DNA of 64,000 nt from Candidatus Moraniibacteriota bacterium. Lineage in GTDB: Bacteria; Patescibacteriota; Minisyncoccia; Moranbacterales; UBA1568. The stretch is from assembly GCA_018499985.2 (NCBI GenBank), contig JAHBAT020000003.1, positions 1 to 64,000 on the forward strand. Reading direction: 5' to 3'. Position numbers and translations under genes: made by a program. Positions 17,962-27,256 of the stretch are shown one piece after another (the first letter of the stretch is position 1; every line of letters starts with the position of its first letter). The notes below the pieces were generated by a model. That model saw nothing but the letters and a program-made list of their open reading frames with translations, did not search any database and was not told the DNA's origin.

Positions 17962-18931
17962 AAGGGAGCGCCTACACTCTTTTGAGAAAAAAATTCTGGA
18001 TTTTTCTCACAAAGAAAAACTGTGGCAGCCGAAAGAATCTCTTTTGTTGGCCGTTTCTGGTGGCCCAGATAGTATTGGCCTTCTCTTTGTTATGCTTACC
18101 TTAGCCAAAAAAGAAGATCTTATTCTTTCTCTTGCGCATATTGATCACAATATACGAGAAAAAGAGTCCCTCAAAGACGCTCTTTTTGTGGAGAATCTAG
18201 CCAAAAAATACTCTCTCCCTTTCTACAAAACTACTCTTCCGAAGAAAAAATCTCCTTCCGAAGAAAATCTTCGCACTCTTCGCTATGCCTTTTTAGAAAA
18301 ACTTCAGTCTCTCCACTCCTTTGACCATATTGTCCTTGGACACCATGCCGATGATCAGGCTGAAACATTTTTACTTCGTCTTCTTAGGGGATCTGGCTTA
18401 GATGGGCTCAAAAGCATGCAGCCTCGTAATGGTCTCTATATTCGCCCCCTTCTCTCTGTTTGGAAAAAGGATATCCTTACATATCTTAAGGAAAAGAGCA
18501 TTCCGTACAGAGTCGATAAAACCAATAAAGAAAATCTCTACTTTAGAAATAAAGTCCGCAATCAACTCATCCCGTATCTTGAAAAAAACTATCAACCCAA
18601 TATAAAGACCCTTCTTGTTCAAACCACTGAACTTCTAAGGGAGAGTACCGCTCCTCAAATCACTATTCCGTCCGTAGGCATCCTTTGTACCAAGGATGGC
18701 CTTACTTTTTCTCTTGCTTCATTCCAAGCGCTGGCCCAAGAAGAGAAATCTCTTTTCCTGCGAAAAATACTTGCCACATTTCTTCCTCAGCCCGTTTCTC
18801 GAAAACTCTTACTCGAAATACTAAAAACGCTTGAAAGCACTAAAAACAAAACTCAACTGATGACATTTCATGGCTTGAAACTAAGCAAAAAAGGTGTTAC
18901 AGTGACCCTACAGAAAAATCTTTCTGATTAA
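17876..18931 (+). CDS. tilS: tRNA(Ile)-lysidine synthase
   Basis: LLLAVSGGPDSIGLL PP-loop, HIDHNIRE, LGHHADDQAETFLLRLLRGSGLDGL; true start probably downstream of the ORF start because of overlap with gmk. Confidence 0.93.
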   Translation: MTTASKMKTANSKKPSIKLKKLSKKIFPKRERLHSFEKKILDFSHKEKLWQPKESLLLAVSGGPDSIGLLFVMLTLAKKEDLILSLAHIDHNIREKESLKDALFVENLAKKYSLPFYKTTLPKKKSPSEENLRTLRYAFLEKLQSLHSFDHIVLGHHADDQAETFLLRLLRGSGLDGLKSMQPRNGLYIRPLLSVWKKDILTYLKEKSIPYRVDKTNKENLYFRNKVRNQLIPYLEKNYQPNIKTLLVQTTELLRESTAPQITIPSVGILCTKDGLTFSLASFQALAQEEKSLFLRKILATFLPQPVSRKLLLEILKTLESTKNKTQLMTFHGLKLSKKGVTVTLQKNLSD

Positions 18932-18946
18932 TTTTTTACACTCTCT

Positions 18947-20770
18947 ATGGATAAATACATCAAAAATCTCACCCCTTATTTTTTCCTTTTTCTGCTCCTT
19001 TTTGGGATTATCGTTCTTTATCAAGGACCATCAACAAAAGTAAAAGATGTCTCTTTAAATGAGCTTGTCGGTCAGATTAATGAAGGCAAGGTAGCCTCAA
19101 TAACCGTAGAACAAAATGTCTTAGATATCACCCTTCAAGACAAAACCAAACAAAAAGCCTCTAAAGAAAGTGAGGCCTCTCTTTCTGAAACTCTCACAAA
19201 CTACGGTGTCGTCACAGAAAAACTCAACGCCGTAAATGTCACCGTCAAAGAACCTTCTGGATTTTCATTTTGGGCAGCCACTCTCCTTCCTTTTCTTTTG
19301 CCTTTTTTTCTGATCGCTCTTTTTCTTTGGTTTATGCTCAAGCAGGCAGGCAAAGGCAATTCCCAAGCCCTCTCTTTTGGTATGAGCAAGGCTCGCCTTC
19401 TTGACCCCGAAGACAAAAAGAAGCGTATTACTTTTAAGGATATTGCTGGTTCAATGGAAGCCAAGAAGGAGCTTGAGGAAGTCGTTGATTTTCTCAAGCA
19501 ACCAAAGAAGTTTCTTGATATGGGAGCAAAAATTCCTAAGGGTGTACTTCTTCTTGGATCTCCAGGAACCGGTAAAACTCTTATGGCAAAAGCTGTAGCT
19601 GGTGAAGCGGGAGTTCCCTTTTTCAATATCAGTGGTTCAGAATTTGTGGAAATGTTTGTAGGTGTTGGAGCAAGTCGTGTGCGTGATCTTTTTAAACAGG
19701 CCAAGAAAAGTGCTCCAGCTATTGTTTTTATCGATGAAATTGATGCTGTTGGCCGTCATCGTGGAGCTGGTCTTGGCGGAGGACACGATGAAAGAGAGCA
19801 GACACTCAATCAAATCCTCGTAGAAATGGATGGTTTTGAAACAGAAACAAGCGTGATTGTCATTGCAGCTACTAATCGTCCAGATGTTCTTGATCCTGCC
19901 CTTCTTCGTCCAGGCCGCTTCGATAGACGTGTTACTATGGATCTGCCTGATATCAACGACCGAGAACAAATTCTTATTATTCACAGTAAGAACAAGCCCC
20001 TCGAAGAAAATATCAATCTTCGCACCATTGCTGAAAGAACTCCAGGATTTTCAGGTGCCGATCTAGCCAACCTCTTGAATGAAGCAGCTATCCTTGCTAC
20101 CCGAAGAGAAAAAACTATTATTGGCATAGATGAGCTCACTGAATCTATTGAAAAAGTAATTCTTGGACCAGAGCGTCGTAGCCGTGTAATTAATCCAGAA
20201 GAGAAGAAAATCGTAGCCTACCATGAAGCTGGGCATGCTCTTGTCGGAGCGAGTCTTCCTCTTGCTGATCCTGTTCAAAAGGTTTCTATTATCTCTCGTG
20301 GAAGTGCTGGTGGCTACACTCTAGCTGTGCCAGCAGAAGACAAAACACTTCATTCAAGAGAATATTATTACGATGAGCTCGCTATGCTTCTTGGGGGATA
20401 CGCTAGTGAAAAACTTATATTTTCCGATATCACCACTGGTCCATCTAACGACCTTGAACGCGCCACGCAAATGGCTCGCAATATGGTTACTCGTTATGGT
20501 ATGAGCCGTCTTGGTGCCCGTACATTTGGCAAAAAAGAGGAGCTCGTCTTTCTTGGACGTGAAATGCATGAAGAAAAAAACTACTCCGAAAAAACAGCTG
20601 AGGCAATCGATAACGAAGTTTCACGACTTATTGATGAAGCTTTCAAACGAGCTACCGACATCCTTATCCAAAGAAAGTCTACCCTTACCCTTCTTGCTGA
20701 AACTCTCTTAGAAAAAGAAACTATTGAAAAGGCCGAATTTGATAAGCTTGTCAGTATACAAACTGTTTAG
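18947..20770 (+). CDS. ftsH: ATP-dependent zinc metalloprotease FtsH
   Basis: [26 protein letters not shown] region, HEAGH zinc site. Confidence 0.98.
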   Translation: MDKYIKNLTPYFFLFLLLFGIIVLYQGPSTKVKDVSLNELVGQINEGKVASITVEQNVLDITLQDKTKQKASKESEASLSETLTNYGVVTEKLNAVNVTVKEPSGFSFWAATLLPFLLPFFLIALFLWFMLKQAGKGNSQALSFGMSKARLLDPEDKKKRITFKDIAGSMEAKKELEEVVDFLKQPKKFLDMGAKIPKGVLLLGSPGTGKTLMAKAVAGEAGVPFFNISGSEFVEMFVGVGASRVRDLFKQAKKSAPAIVFIDEIDAVGRHRGAGLGGGHDEREQTLNQILVEMDGFETETSVIVIAATNRPDVLDPALLRPGRFDRRVTMDLPDINDREQILIIHSKNKPLEENINLRTIAERTPGFSGADLANLLNEAAILATRREKTIIGIDELTESIEKVILGPERRSRVINPEEKKIVAYHEAGHALVGASLPLADPVQKVSIISRGSAGGYTLAVPAEDKTLHSREYYYDELAMLLGGYASEKLIFSDITTGPSNDLERATQMARNMVTRYGMSRLGARTFGKKEELVFLGREMHEEKNYSEKTAEAIDNEVSRLIDEAFKRATDILIQRKSTLTLLAETLLEKETIEKAEFDKLVSIQTV

Positions 20771-20936
20771 CACTGCTTGATTCTTGATTTAAAGGACGTC
20801 CTTTGGTATGCTAGTTCATGAACTCTTTGTTCAAATATTTAGCTCCAAAGGATTTCCTTTATAAACAAAGGCTCTGGCTCAAATAATAAGAGCGCTACAT
20901 TGATCCGGCACCACACTGAATTCTATGCATGACTAA

Positions 20937-21010
20937 GAGTCTGTAGCTCAGCTGGTTAGAGCGCTACATTGACATTGTAGAGGTCCCCAGTTCGAATCTG
21001 GGCAGACTCA
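20937..21010 (+). tRNA. tRNA-Val(GAC)
   Basis: Acceptor GAGTCTG/CAGACTC, anticodon loop TTGACAT, T-arm CCCAG-TTCGAAT-CTGGG. Confidence 0.93.
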
Positions 21011-21122
21011 CAAATGTTTTCAGTGTGGTGCTGGATAGAAGTCTCCTCTTTTTGATTAGAAACTTACTCAGTTTTACTCAGCGGATAGATAAAAAGACTC
21101 CCTTTTGGGAGTCTTTTACATT

Positions 21123-22193
21123 TTAAGTTGGGGGAAGTGAATATTTATATGGAGGTGGTGAAGGCGTACCGCCTGTAGTCGTATTAACCTGGTTTAGTCT
21201 ATCATTTACTATTCCTGCAGCTGGACCCACTACAGACTGCACCTTATTGATTTCACCGCTGATTTGACGATCAACATTGATAATCTCTCTTCGGATTTTA
21301 TTTTGAATATCTCCTACACCCTTTTGTACCAAGTTTGATACCGTACGATTAACCACTGATACCACGACTCCGGAAAGGAACTCTCCTGGATTATCAGCGC
21401 CCACAATTATCTTATTACCCAAAGTAGTAACATCATTCACAAGACTCTCGATAGAGCCTGCTGGAGTAATGATATTACCATCCTTATCAGTGCCCGGTAA
21501 GAATCCAGAAGACTGTGCTTTAATCTCTTGTTCTCTGAGCGTCCTTTCGTATTCTGCATTATATGTACCCTCTGCAAGCAAAGCTATACCTATAGGATTA
21601 TTGGCGCTGTTATTAAAAAGACATCCGATTGCCTTTGTGCCAGCATTACCGGCTTGAATAGCTAGCCTTGGATCATTACCACCAGTACTACACTCTGCAA
21701 AATTATTTGCTTGAACATTTTTACGAGCAGCGACAGTATCTCGAACAATTTTCTCTAAGTAAGCATCATAACTCCCTCCTTTGTTTAGACCACTCACTTC
21801 ACCATTGGCAACGTAGTTAGCACTTGCCCCCTTTCCGCGGAGTGTTTGTGTCAAAAGATCCCCCACTACTGCCTGCTCTGCATTTTGCTCTGCTGTTTTA
21901 GTGAGGAGCTCACGAAAATCTGTAATAATTTTTGGCTGAGAACCATCCCCTCCTACAAATTGCATCACCTGAGTATTGAGAAGTTGCACAGCGGCTACTT
22001 TTAAAGTTCCAAGCAATGCACCTTCAATGGTACGTGAGATATTTTCCATAGTCTGCTTCATAATAGAAGCAGCGATAGCTTCACCCCAAGCTCCAGCATG
22101 AACAGGTGTAGCCGGAAGAGCAAAGAGCCCTAAAGCTAAAACTAGTACTACCTGTGTTCGTAAAAATTTTTCTTTTACTTTTTTCAGTATCAT
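21123..22193 (-). CDS. Hypothetical secreted protein
   Basis: Signal peptide LVLALGLFALPATPVHAGA; 356-aa ORF; no confident family. Confidence 0.7.
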   Translation of the reverse strand: MILKKVKEKFLRTQVVLVLALGLFALPATPVHAGAWGEAIAASIMKQTMENISRTIEGALLGTLKVAAVQLLNTQVMQFVGGDGSQPKIITDFRELLTKTAEQNAEQAVVGDLLTQTLRGKGASANYVANGEVSGLNKGGSYDAYLEKIVRDTVAARKNVQANNFAECSTGGNDPRLAIQAGNAGTKAIGCLFNNSANNPIGIALLAEGTYNAEYERTLREQEIKAQSSGFLPGTDKDGNIITPAGSIESLVNDVTTLGNKIIVGADNPGEFLSGVVVSVVNRTVSNLVQKGVGDIQNKIRREIINVDRQISGEINKVQSVVGPAAGIVNDRLNQVNTTTGGTPSPPPYKYSLPPT

Positions 22194-22196
22194 AGA

Positions 22197-23282
22197 CTAA
22201 AGTTCAAGAGGAATAGTATCTATTTCATATTTTTTGAGAGCGCCTTGTACATCATCCACAAACTGAGCCGTAACACCCAAAAGAGCCTGCATACGAGAAA
22301 GCGCCGCTATCTGCCCAATCGGATCATCTCCATCTGTTTTGATATCTTTCTTAAGCGAAGCTGCGTACAATCCCATCTTGAGTGCTTTTACATGAATATC
22401 AAGCATGGCCTCTGGCACTTCTACTTTTTTACTTTCATCCAGTATTTTTTGCCCTCTTTCTGCCAAAGCATTTGTAGCTTCCACATTACCATTTGCGAGT
22501 CCAAGGATCGCCTGACTTGAAAGACTATTCATTACTCCCCCAAACTGATCCTCTGTATTAAATTGTGAAGGAGAGTTATTAGCTACAATATATGACATCA
22601 CTGTAAGGTACTCCAAAACATCTTTTTTTTCTTGAGACTTTCTTTCTTTTTCTTTCAAGTTTTTTGAAGGTGCTTTTTTAATTTTAATCTCCTTCATATC
22701 AACCTCTGGAAGAATAACCTCTGTATTGTTACCACTCATAGCCTGTTCAACAGCACTATTGATTTGATCAAAAGTTACCTCTTTATTGTCATCTGTAACA
22801 CCAGAAAGAACTCCTGCTATTTGAACAGAGACTTTGTTTGTAAGATTATCTTCCGGTGCACTTGATACACTCTCTTTCGCCTTATCTTCAATCTTTACTA
22901 TTCTATCTCCAGGAGCCGGAACCAAAGGATTGTAACCACTTTCGATTTCTACACCATCTGAATATCCGTCTCCATCTGTATCTGCCTTGTTGGCATCAGT
23001 ACCGTAGAGCTTTTCTTCCTGAAGAGAAAGATTATCCTGATCAGCATCTACAAAAATATTTTTACCACTTGTTTGAGATTCTCCACGGACAGCATAAAAA
23101 GTACACCCGAAAAAGAGAACTAGAAACAAAAGAAAAGTTTTTCGCTCTTTAAATAAAGAAAATATAAATGACATATTTTTTGTTTTTTCTATTATATCAC
23201 TCGTAGCTACATCTTTCAAAATATTTTCTCTACCCGCAATATTACCAATATTTATTATGCAATATAAATTATTTATTGTCAA
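22197..23282 (-). CDS. Secreted protein with thrombospondin type-3-like/EF-hand-like calcium-binding repeat
   Basis: DADQDNLSLQEEKLYGTDANKADTDGDGYSDGVEIESGYNPLVP. Confidence 0.75.
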   Translation of the reverse strand: MTINNLYCIINIGNIAGRENILKDVATSDIIEKTKNMSFIFSLFKERKTFLLFLVLFFGCTFYAVRGESQTSGKNIFVDADQDNLSLQEEKLYGTDANKADTDGDGYSDGVEIESGYNPLVPAPGDRIVKIEDKAKESVSSAPEDNLTNKVSVQIAGVLSGVTDDNKEVTFDQINSAVEQAMSGNNTEVILPEVDMKEIKIKKAPSKNLKEKERKSQEKKDVLEYLTVMSYIVANNSPSQFNTEDQFGGVMNSLSSQAILGLANGNVEATNALAERGQKILDESKKVEVPEAMLDIHVKALKMGLYAASLKKDIKTDGDDPIGQIAALSRMQALLGVTAQFVDDVQGALKKYEIDTIPLEL

Positions 23283-24618
23283 GTACTAATGTATTCACAC
23301 TTCCCAAGGCTAAGAAGATCCAAAAAAGGAAAATTCCCTGCGGAAGAGTAAAGAAATAATGATCTCCTAAAGCCAGGATTAGGATAAATACTATCATCAA
23401 CTGTGATCCACATCTCTGTTTCACGTGAAACATTTTTTTTGAAGAGGAGAAGAGTACACCTAAAAAAAGATACGTGTAGACAAGAAGCCCAAAAATACCC
23501 AACTCCCCCAAAACTATCAGAAGGCCGCTATGGACAGGTTGCATGACCCATGGATTCATTGAGGCTTTTAAAGATAGCTCTTGGTAGAAATAACTTGTTC
23601 CGATACCATTTCCAAAAAATGTCACTGCGTTTGTCTTGGCATATTCAATAAGGGAAAATTCTCTTTCATTAAAACTTTTTTGATTCAAAAAAATAATTAT
23701 TCCAAAAATAACTATGGCCAGAATCAGATGTTTCACGTGAAACATATTTCTGTATTTCTCTTTTGTTTCACGTGAAACACTAAGTAAATAAAGGATTCCC
23801 CCTAAAATTAGGGCCACTTTTGAAAATGTTAGAAATAAAGCGATGCTTATGAAAAAGATTCCTAATTGTTTCACGTGAAACATACTAGTAAGTCTACTCC
23901 ATTTTGTTTCACGTGAAACAAAAAAGTCTCTGAAAAGAAATGCCATTGTTAAAGTAAGCAATAGAAAAGCCGCCAAAACATTTGGATGAGGAAAAAGACC
24001 ATAAGCTCGCAGTATTTTATCACCAAAAAAGTTTATTGTAGCAATATTTTGAGATCCAATCTGCAAATGACTTTCACCCAAAAAATATAAATACACATCT
24101 CTCTGGGCAAAAAATTGCAAAATCGCAATAAAAGCATTAAATAGGGCCGAAATATACAGACTCTCTAAAAATAACTGGAAATAATTAGTAAATTTCCATG
24201 TTTCACGTGAAACAATCTTATTTTCTTGTTTCACGTGAAACAAGAAAAGAGTGATTATTCCATAATAAAGAATAATTGCTTCAAAATAAAAAAGAGTATG
24301 CCTAAGAGAAAGGGTTTTATCAGGAGAAAAAATAATTGAGAGTAGACTCAAAATCAAAACAGTTAGGGGAGCAAGTATCTGTATTCTGTTTTGTTTCACG
24401 TGAAACATTTCCCGTATACTTGACAATAGTATACTTTCATTGTATATTATTATGAAAAGTATGACGAGGAATGCTATATCGAATGCGTAGATCGATATAT
24501 CTAAATATTCACTATAAAAAAGGCTTCCGAGAACATTCGGGATCAAAACATACTGCACATTCAAGAGAAAGCTTATCCCTAAGAAAATCAGGCTGATTTT
24601 TTTGAAAAAAATACTCAC
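23269..24618 (-). CDS. O-antigen ligase/polymerase-like multi-TM protein carrying eight embedded parS-type sites
   Basis: Multi-TM ORF; late segment LRAYGLFPHPNVLAAFLLLTLTM and FFGNGIGTSYFYQELSLK...QPVHSGLLIVLGELGIFGLLVY is typical of Wzy/O-antigen ligases. Confidence 0.82.
   Translation of the reverse strand: MSIFFKKISLIFLGISFLLNVQYVLIPNVLGSLFYSEYLDISIYAFDIAFLVILFIIIYNESILLSSIREMFHVKQNRIQILAPLTVLILSLLSIIFSPDKTLSLRHTLFYFEAIILYYGIITLFLFHVKQENKIVSRETWKFTNYFQLFLESLYISALFNAFIAILQFFAQRDVYLYFLGESHLQIGSQNIATINFFGDKILRAYGLFPHPNVLAAFLLLTLTMAFLFRDFFVSRETKWSRLTSMFHVKQLGIFFISIALFLTFSKVALILGGILYLLSVSRETKEKYRNMFHVKHLILAIVIFGIIIFLNQKSFNEREFSLIEYAKTNAVTFFGNGIGTSYFYQELSLKASMNPWVMQPVHSGLLIVLGELGIFGLLVYTYLFLGVLFSSSKKMFHVKQRCGSQLMIVFILILALGDHYFFTLPQGIFLFWIFLALGSVNTLVLDNK
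23417..23432. promoter_or_regulatory. parS-type site TGTTTCACGTGAAACA (1)
   Basis: Exact 16-bp palindrome. Confidence 0.9.
23729..23744. promoter_or_regulatory. parS-type site TGTTTCACGTGAAACA (2)
   Basis: Exact 16-bp palindrome. Confidence 0.9.
23764..23779. promoter_or_regulatory. parS-type site TGTTTCACGTGAAACA (3)
   Basis: Exact 16-bp palindrome. Confidence 0.9.
23867..23882. promoter_or_regulatory. parS-type site TGTTTCACGTGAAACA (4)
   Basis: Exact 16-bp palindrome. Confidence 0.9.
23905..23920. promoter_or_regulatory. parS-type site TGTTTCACGTGAAACA (5)
   Basis: Exact 16-bp palindrome. Confidence 0.9.
24199..24214. promoter_or_regulatory. parS-type site TGTTTCACGTGAAACA (6)
   Basis: Exact 16-bp palindrome. 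Confidence 0.9.
24227..24242. promoter_or_regulatory. parS-type site TGTTTCACGTGAAACA (7)
   Basis: Exact 16-bp palindrome. Confidence 0.9.
24392..24407. promoter_or_regulatory. parS-type site TGTTTCACGTGAAACA (8)
   Basis: Exact 16-bp palindrome. Confidence 0.9.
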
Positions 24619-24723
24619 AGGTGTATAGTTATTAGCTTAATCTTACGCTTATCAAAGGCCAAAAACAAGCATTGACTAAAAAAGTATATTACCGGATAAT
24701 AAGGTGTACCAAATTATAGAAGA

Positions 24724-24796
24724 GGGCCTTTAGCTCATCTGGTAGAGCGCTCCCATGGCATGGGAGAGGTGAGCGGTTCGAGTCCGCTAAGGTCCA
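24724..24796 (+). tRNA. tRNA-Ala(GGC)
   Basis: Acceptor GGGCCTT/AAGGTCC, anticodon loop ATGGCAT. Confidence 0.93.
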
Positions 24797-24853
24797 CACT
24801 GATTGTGTATACGTCTGTATAAGTATATATTTTTCTTTATTAGAGCCATAAAT

Positions 24854-24925
24854 GCCTCCATAGCTCAATGGATAGAGCTGCTCCGTCCTAAGGAGAAAAT
24901 CTGGGTTCGATTCCTGGTGGGGGCA
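24854..24925 (+). tRNA. tRNA-Arg(CCT)
   Basis: Acceptor GCCTCCA/TGGGGGC, anticodon stem CTCC/GGAG with loop GTCCTAA. Confidence 0.87.
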
Positions 24926-24996
24926 CACCAAACATCCCTTGGCATCTTGTACAAAAGGTGCTAGACTGCTTCGTTACTCTCTAGCATACAACTCCC

Positions 24997-25329
24997 ATGT
25001 CACTTCGTATTACCAAAGTCAATGATCTCTTGCGAGATTTGATTTCTGAAGCCCTTGTATCAGAGGTTTCCTTTAAGCAGGGTGTTTTTGCGACTGTTAC
25101 AAAGATTCGTACTTCCAAAGATCTTCGTCAGGCCTTTTTTTCTGTCAGCATATTTCCTGAATCAGAGACTCACTATGTCGAAGAAACTCTTAAAAAAGAA
25201 CTTTCCCAAATAGAGAAGTTTGTTCATGGTCGTCTCTATATGAAACCTCTTCCCCGTTTGAAATTTGAAGTAGACAGTACAGCACTTAATGCTGATGCTG
25301 TAGAAAAAATACTCTTCTCTCTTTCCTAA
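24997..25329 (+). CDS. rbfA: Ribosome-binding factor A
   Basis: RITKVNDLLRDLISEAL...VTKIRTSKDLRQAFFSVS...LPRLKFEVD. Confidence 0.9.
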   Translation: MSLRITKVNDLLRDLISEALVSEVSFKQGVFATVTKIRTSKDLRQAFFSVSIFPESETHYVEETLKKELSQIEKFVHGRLYMKPLPRLKFEVDSTALNADAVEKILFSLS

Positions 25330-25332
25330 GCT

Positions 25333-26292
25333 ATGCAGAAGTTTGATTCTCAGTTTAAAACGCTTGAGTACATTGTCGCTAAAGCTGAAAATATCCTCCT
25401 GGTAGCTCACACCCGGCCCGATCCTGACACAGTCGGTTCAAACAGTGCTTTTCATGAGCACTTAGTTGCTCTGGGAAAAAACGTTACTATCGCTTGCTAC
25501 GATGAATTTCCGCAAGTTCTCTTGCCACTTGGTGAAAAAAAATTTGTTCATCCAGAAACCCTGGACCTCAAACCTTTTGACGCTGTTTTTGCTCTAGACA
25601 GTGTTGACAGGGGATTCCATCTTTTTCGAGAGAAGCTTAGCGATGATCAAGTTGTTGTGCTCATGGACCATCATCCAGACATAGAACTTCTCGGGGATGT
25701 GGTCATTATTGATGCAGATTACTCATCTACAAGTGAGCTCCTCTATCTTTATTTCAAGCAAACTGGAGCAAGAATCACCAAGCGTATGGCTACATACTTA
25801 CTTGCGGGTCTCGTTTTTGATACCGGGGGATTTAAGCACTCTAAAGTGACTCCCGCAGTGATGGAAATGGCCTCTACTCTGATGCAAAAGGGCGCCCCTC
25901 TCGATAAAGTCTCTCAGATAATTTTTGCTCATCGCAATATCGCTGCTCTTCGTCTATGGGGAAAGGCTATAGAAAAAGCTCGTCTTTATCCAGAAAATGG
26001 CATGCTTGTAACTGCTGTCACCCAAGAAGAGATTCTCGAGTGCGAAGCTTCAGCTGAAGACATCTATCAAGTCACATCTATTCTCAGTACCGTCCCTGAT
26101 GCCAAATTTGCCCTTGTGCTCTCTGAAAGAGACGCTTCTACTGTACGTGGTAGCTTACGCTCCATGGATCACCATGGAGTCGATGTTTCTCAAATTGCCC
26201 ATGCCTTTGGTGGGGGAGGCCACGTGCTTGCGAGTGGCTTTGAAATACCTGGTAAAATAGTTGATACTGGTGAAGGCTTCCTTATTATGTAA
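25333..26292 (+). CDS. DHH-family phosphoesterase (NrnA-like)
   Basis: VAHTRPDPDTVGSNSAF, MDHHPDIE, C-terminal AFGGGGHVLASGF. Confidence 0.93.
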   Translation: MQKFDSQFKTLEYIVAKAENILLVAHTRPDPDTVGSNSAFHEHLVALGKNVTIACYDEFPQVLLPLGEKKFVHPETLDLKPFDAVFALDSVDRGFHLFREKLSDDQVVVLMDHHPDIELLGDVVIIDADYSSTSELLYLYFKQTGARITKRMATYLLAGLVFDTGGFKHSKVTPAVMEMASTLMQKGAPLDKVSQIIFAHRNIAALRLWGKAIEKARLYPENGMLVTAVTQEEILECEASAEDIYQVTSILSTVPDAKFALVLSERDASTVRGSLRSMDHHGVDVSQIAHAFGGGGHVLASGFEIPGKIVDTGEGFLIM

Positions 26293-26297
26293 TCGCT

Positions 26298-26864
26298 ATG
26301 CAACAAGAAAAACTTGCTGCTCTTCATAAAAAATTTGATCAAATAAATACCTCTGGCCTCAAAAAAACAGCCACTCAGGCTGTTTTTGGTCATGGCAATG
26401 CTTTGTCTGATATTATTTTCATCGGAGAAGCTCCTGGTAAAAGTGAGGATATTTCCGGCAAACCTTTTGTAGGAGCCTCTGGAAAGTTTCTTGATGAAAT
26501 GCTTACAAGCATCAAACTTTCACGAGAGGATGTGTATATTACCAATATCGTGAAATACCGTCCTCCTGAAAACAGAGACCCCTCCAAAGATGAAATAGCC
26601 GCTTGCAAAGCCTGGCTTCATGCTGAGCTACAATTAATCCAGCCAAAACTCGTCATCACTCTCGGACGCTATGCTCTCAATCACTTTATTCCAGATGTCA
26701 AAATAGGGGAAGTTCATGGAAAATCTTTTACAAAAAATATTCCTGGTCTTGGAGAACAAACTTTTTTTGCCCTCTATCACCCAGCAGCCGCACTCTACAA
26801 TGGCAATATGCGAGAAACTTTACTCAAAGATTTCAAAAAAATAACAAGACTTCTGAAAAAATAA
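26298..26864 (+). CDS. Uracil-DNA glycosylase (family 4-like)
   Basis: IFIGEAPGKSEDISGKPFVGASGKFLDEML, NIVKYRPPENRDP, YHPAAALYN. Confidence 0.93.
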   Translation: MQQEKLAALHKKFDQINTSGLKKTATQAVFGHGNALSDIIFIGEAPGKSEDISGKPFVGASGKFLDEMLTSIKLSREDVYITNIVKYRPPENRDPSKDEIAACKAWLHAELQLIQPKLVITLGRYALNHFIPDVKIGEVHGKSFTKNIPGLGEQTFFALYHPAAALYNGNMRETLLKDFKKITRLLKK

Positions 26865-26866
26865 CA

Positions 26867-26896
26867 AAACTCCCTCTTTATCTAGGGAGTTTCTTT
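26867..26896. terminator. Intrinsic terminator
   Basis: aaactccctctttatctagggagttt. Confidence 0.7.
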
Positions 26897-26897
26897 G

Positions 26898-26978
26898 TAC
26901 CGAGGGTGGGACTCGAACCCACACGGCTTGCGCCTGGGGATTTTAAGTCCCCTATGTCTACCATTCCATCACCCCGGC
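26898..26978 (-). tRNA. tRNA-Leu(TAA)
   Basis: Reverse strand GCCGGGG...GGGGA-CTTAAAA-TCCCC...GGGTTCGAGTCCC. Confidence 0.93.
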
Positions 26979-27003
26979 ATATTTCTATTATACATCTTTA
27001 CTG

Positions 27004-27074
27004 AGGTCGCGTCCGGACTTGAACCGGAGTAAAGGGTTTTGCAGACCCGTGCCTAACCGCTCGGCCACGCGACC
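27004..27074 (-). tRNA. tRNA-Cys(GCA)
   Basis: GGTCGCG/CGCGACC acceptor; GGTCTGCAAAACCC anticodon arm. Confidence 0.94.
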
Positions 27075-27090
27075 ATCTAACGCTGTTATT

Positions 27091-27164
27091 TTGCAGATTT
27101 ACCAGCCTCTGGCTGGCCTCTGCCACCGCCAGAGGCGGTCAAGTAACCACTCGGCCATCGGACC
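27091..27164 (-). pseudogene. tRNA remnant interrupted by nested palindromes
   Basis: Reverse strand GGTCCGATGGCCGAGTGGTTA (acceptor + D-arm) followed by CCGCCTCTGGCGG / CCAGCCAGAGGCTGG palindromes, then TCTGCAAAA as in an anticodon loop; no T-arm. Confidence 0.6.
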
Positions 27165-27209
27165 AAACTTCACTATCACTTAAAAAGGGTACCAAATAGG
27201 GGGGTGCGA

Positions 27210-27256
27210 GTCAATAAACAAAACTCCACTCAAGATAGAGTGGAGTTCTTTTTTTA
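27210..27256 (-). terminator. Intrinsic terminator
   Basis: aaactccactcaagatagagtggagttcttttttt. Confidence 0.65.

Noticed and set aside
23417-24407. CRISPR array from the repeated TTTCACGTGAAAC units
   Set aside because: Repeat is a 16-bp palindrome with irregular spacing (28-312 nt) inside an intact ORF; matches parS rather than CRISPR architecture
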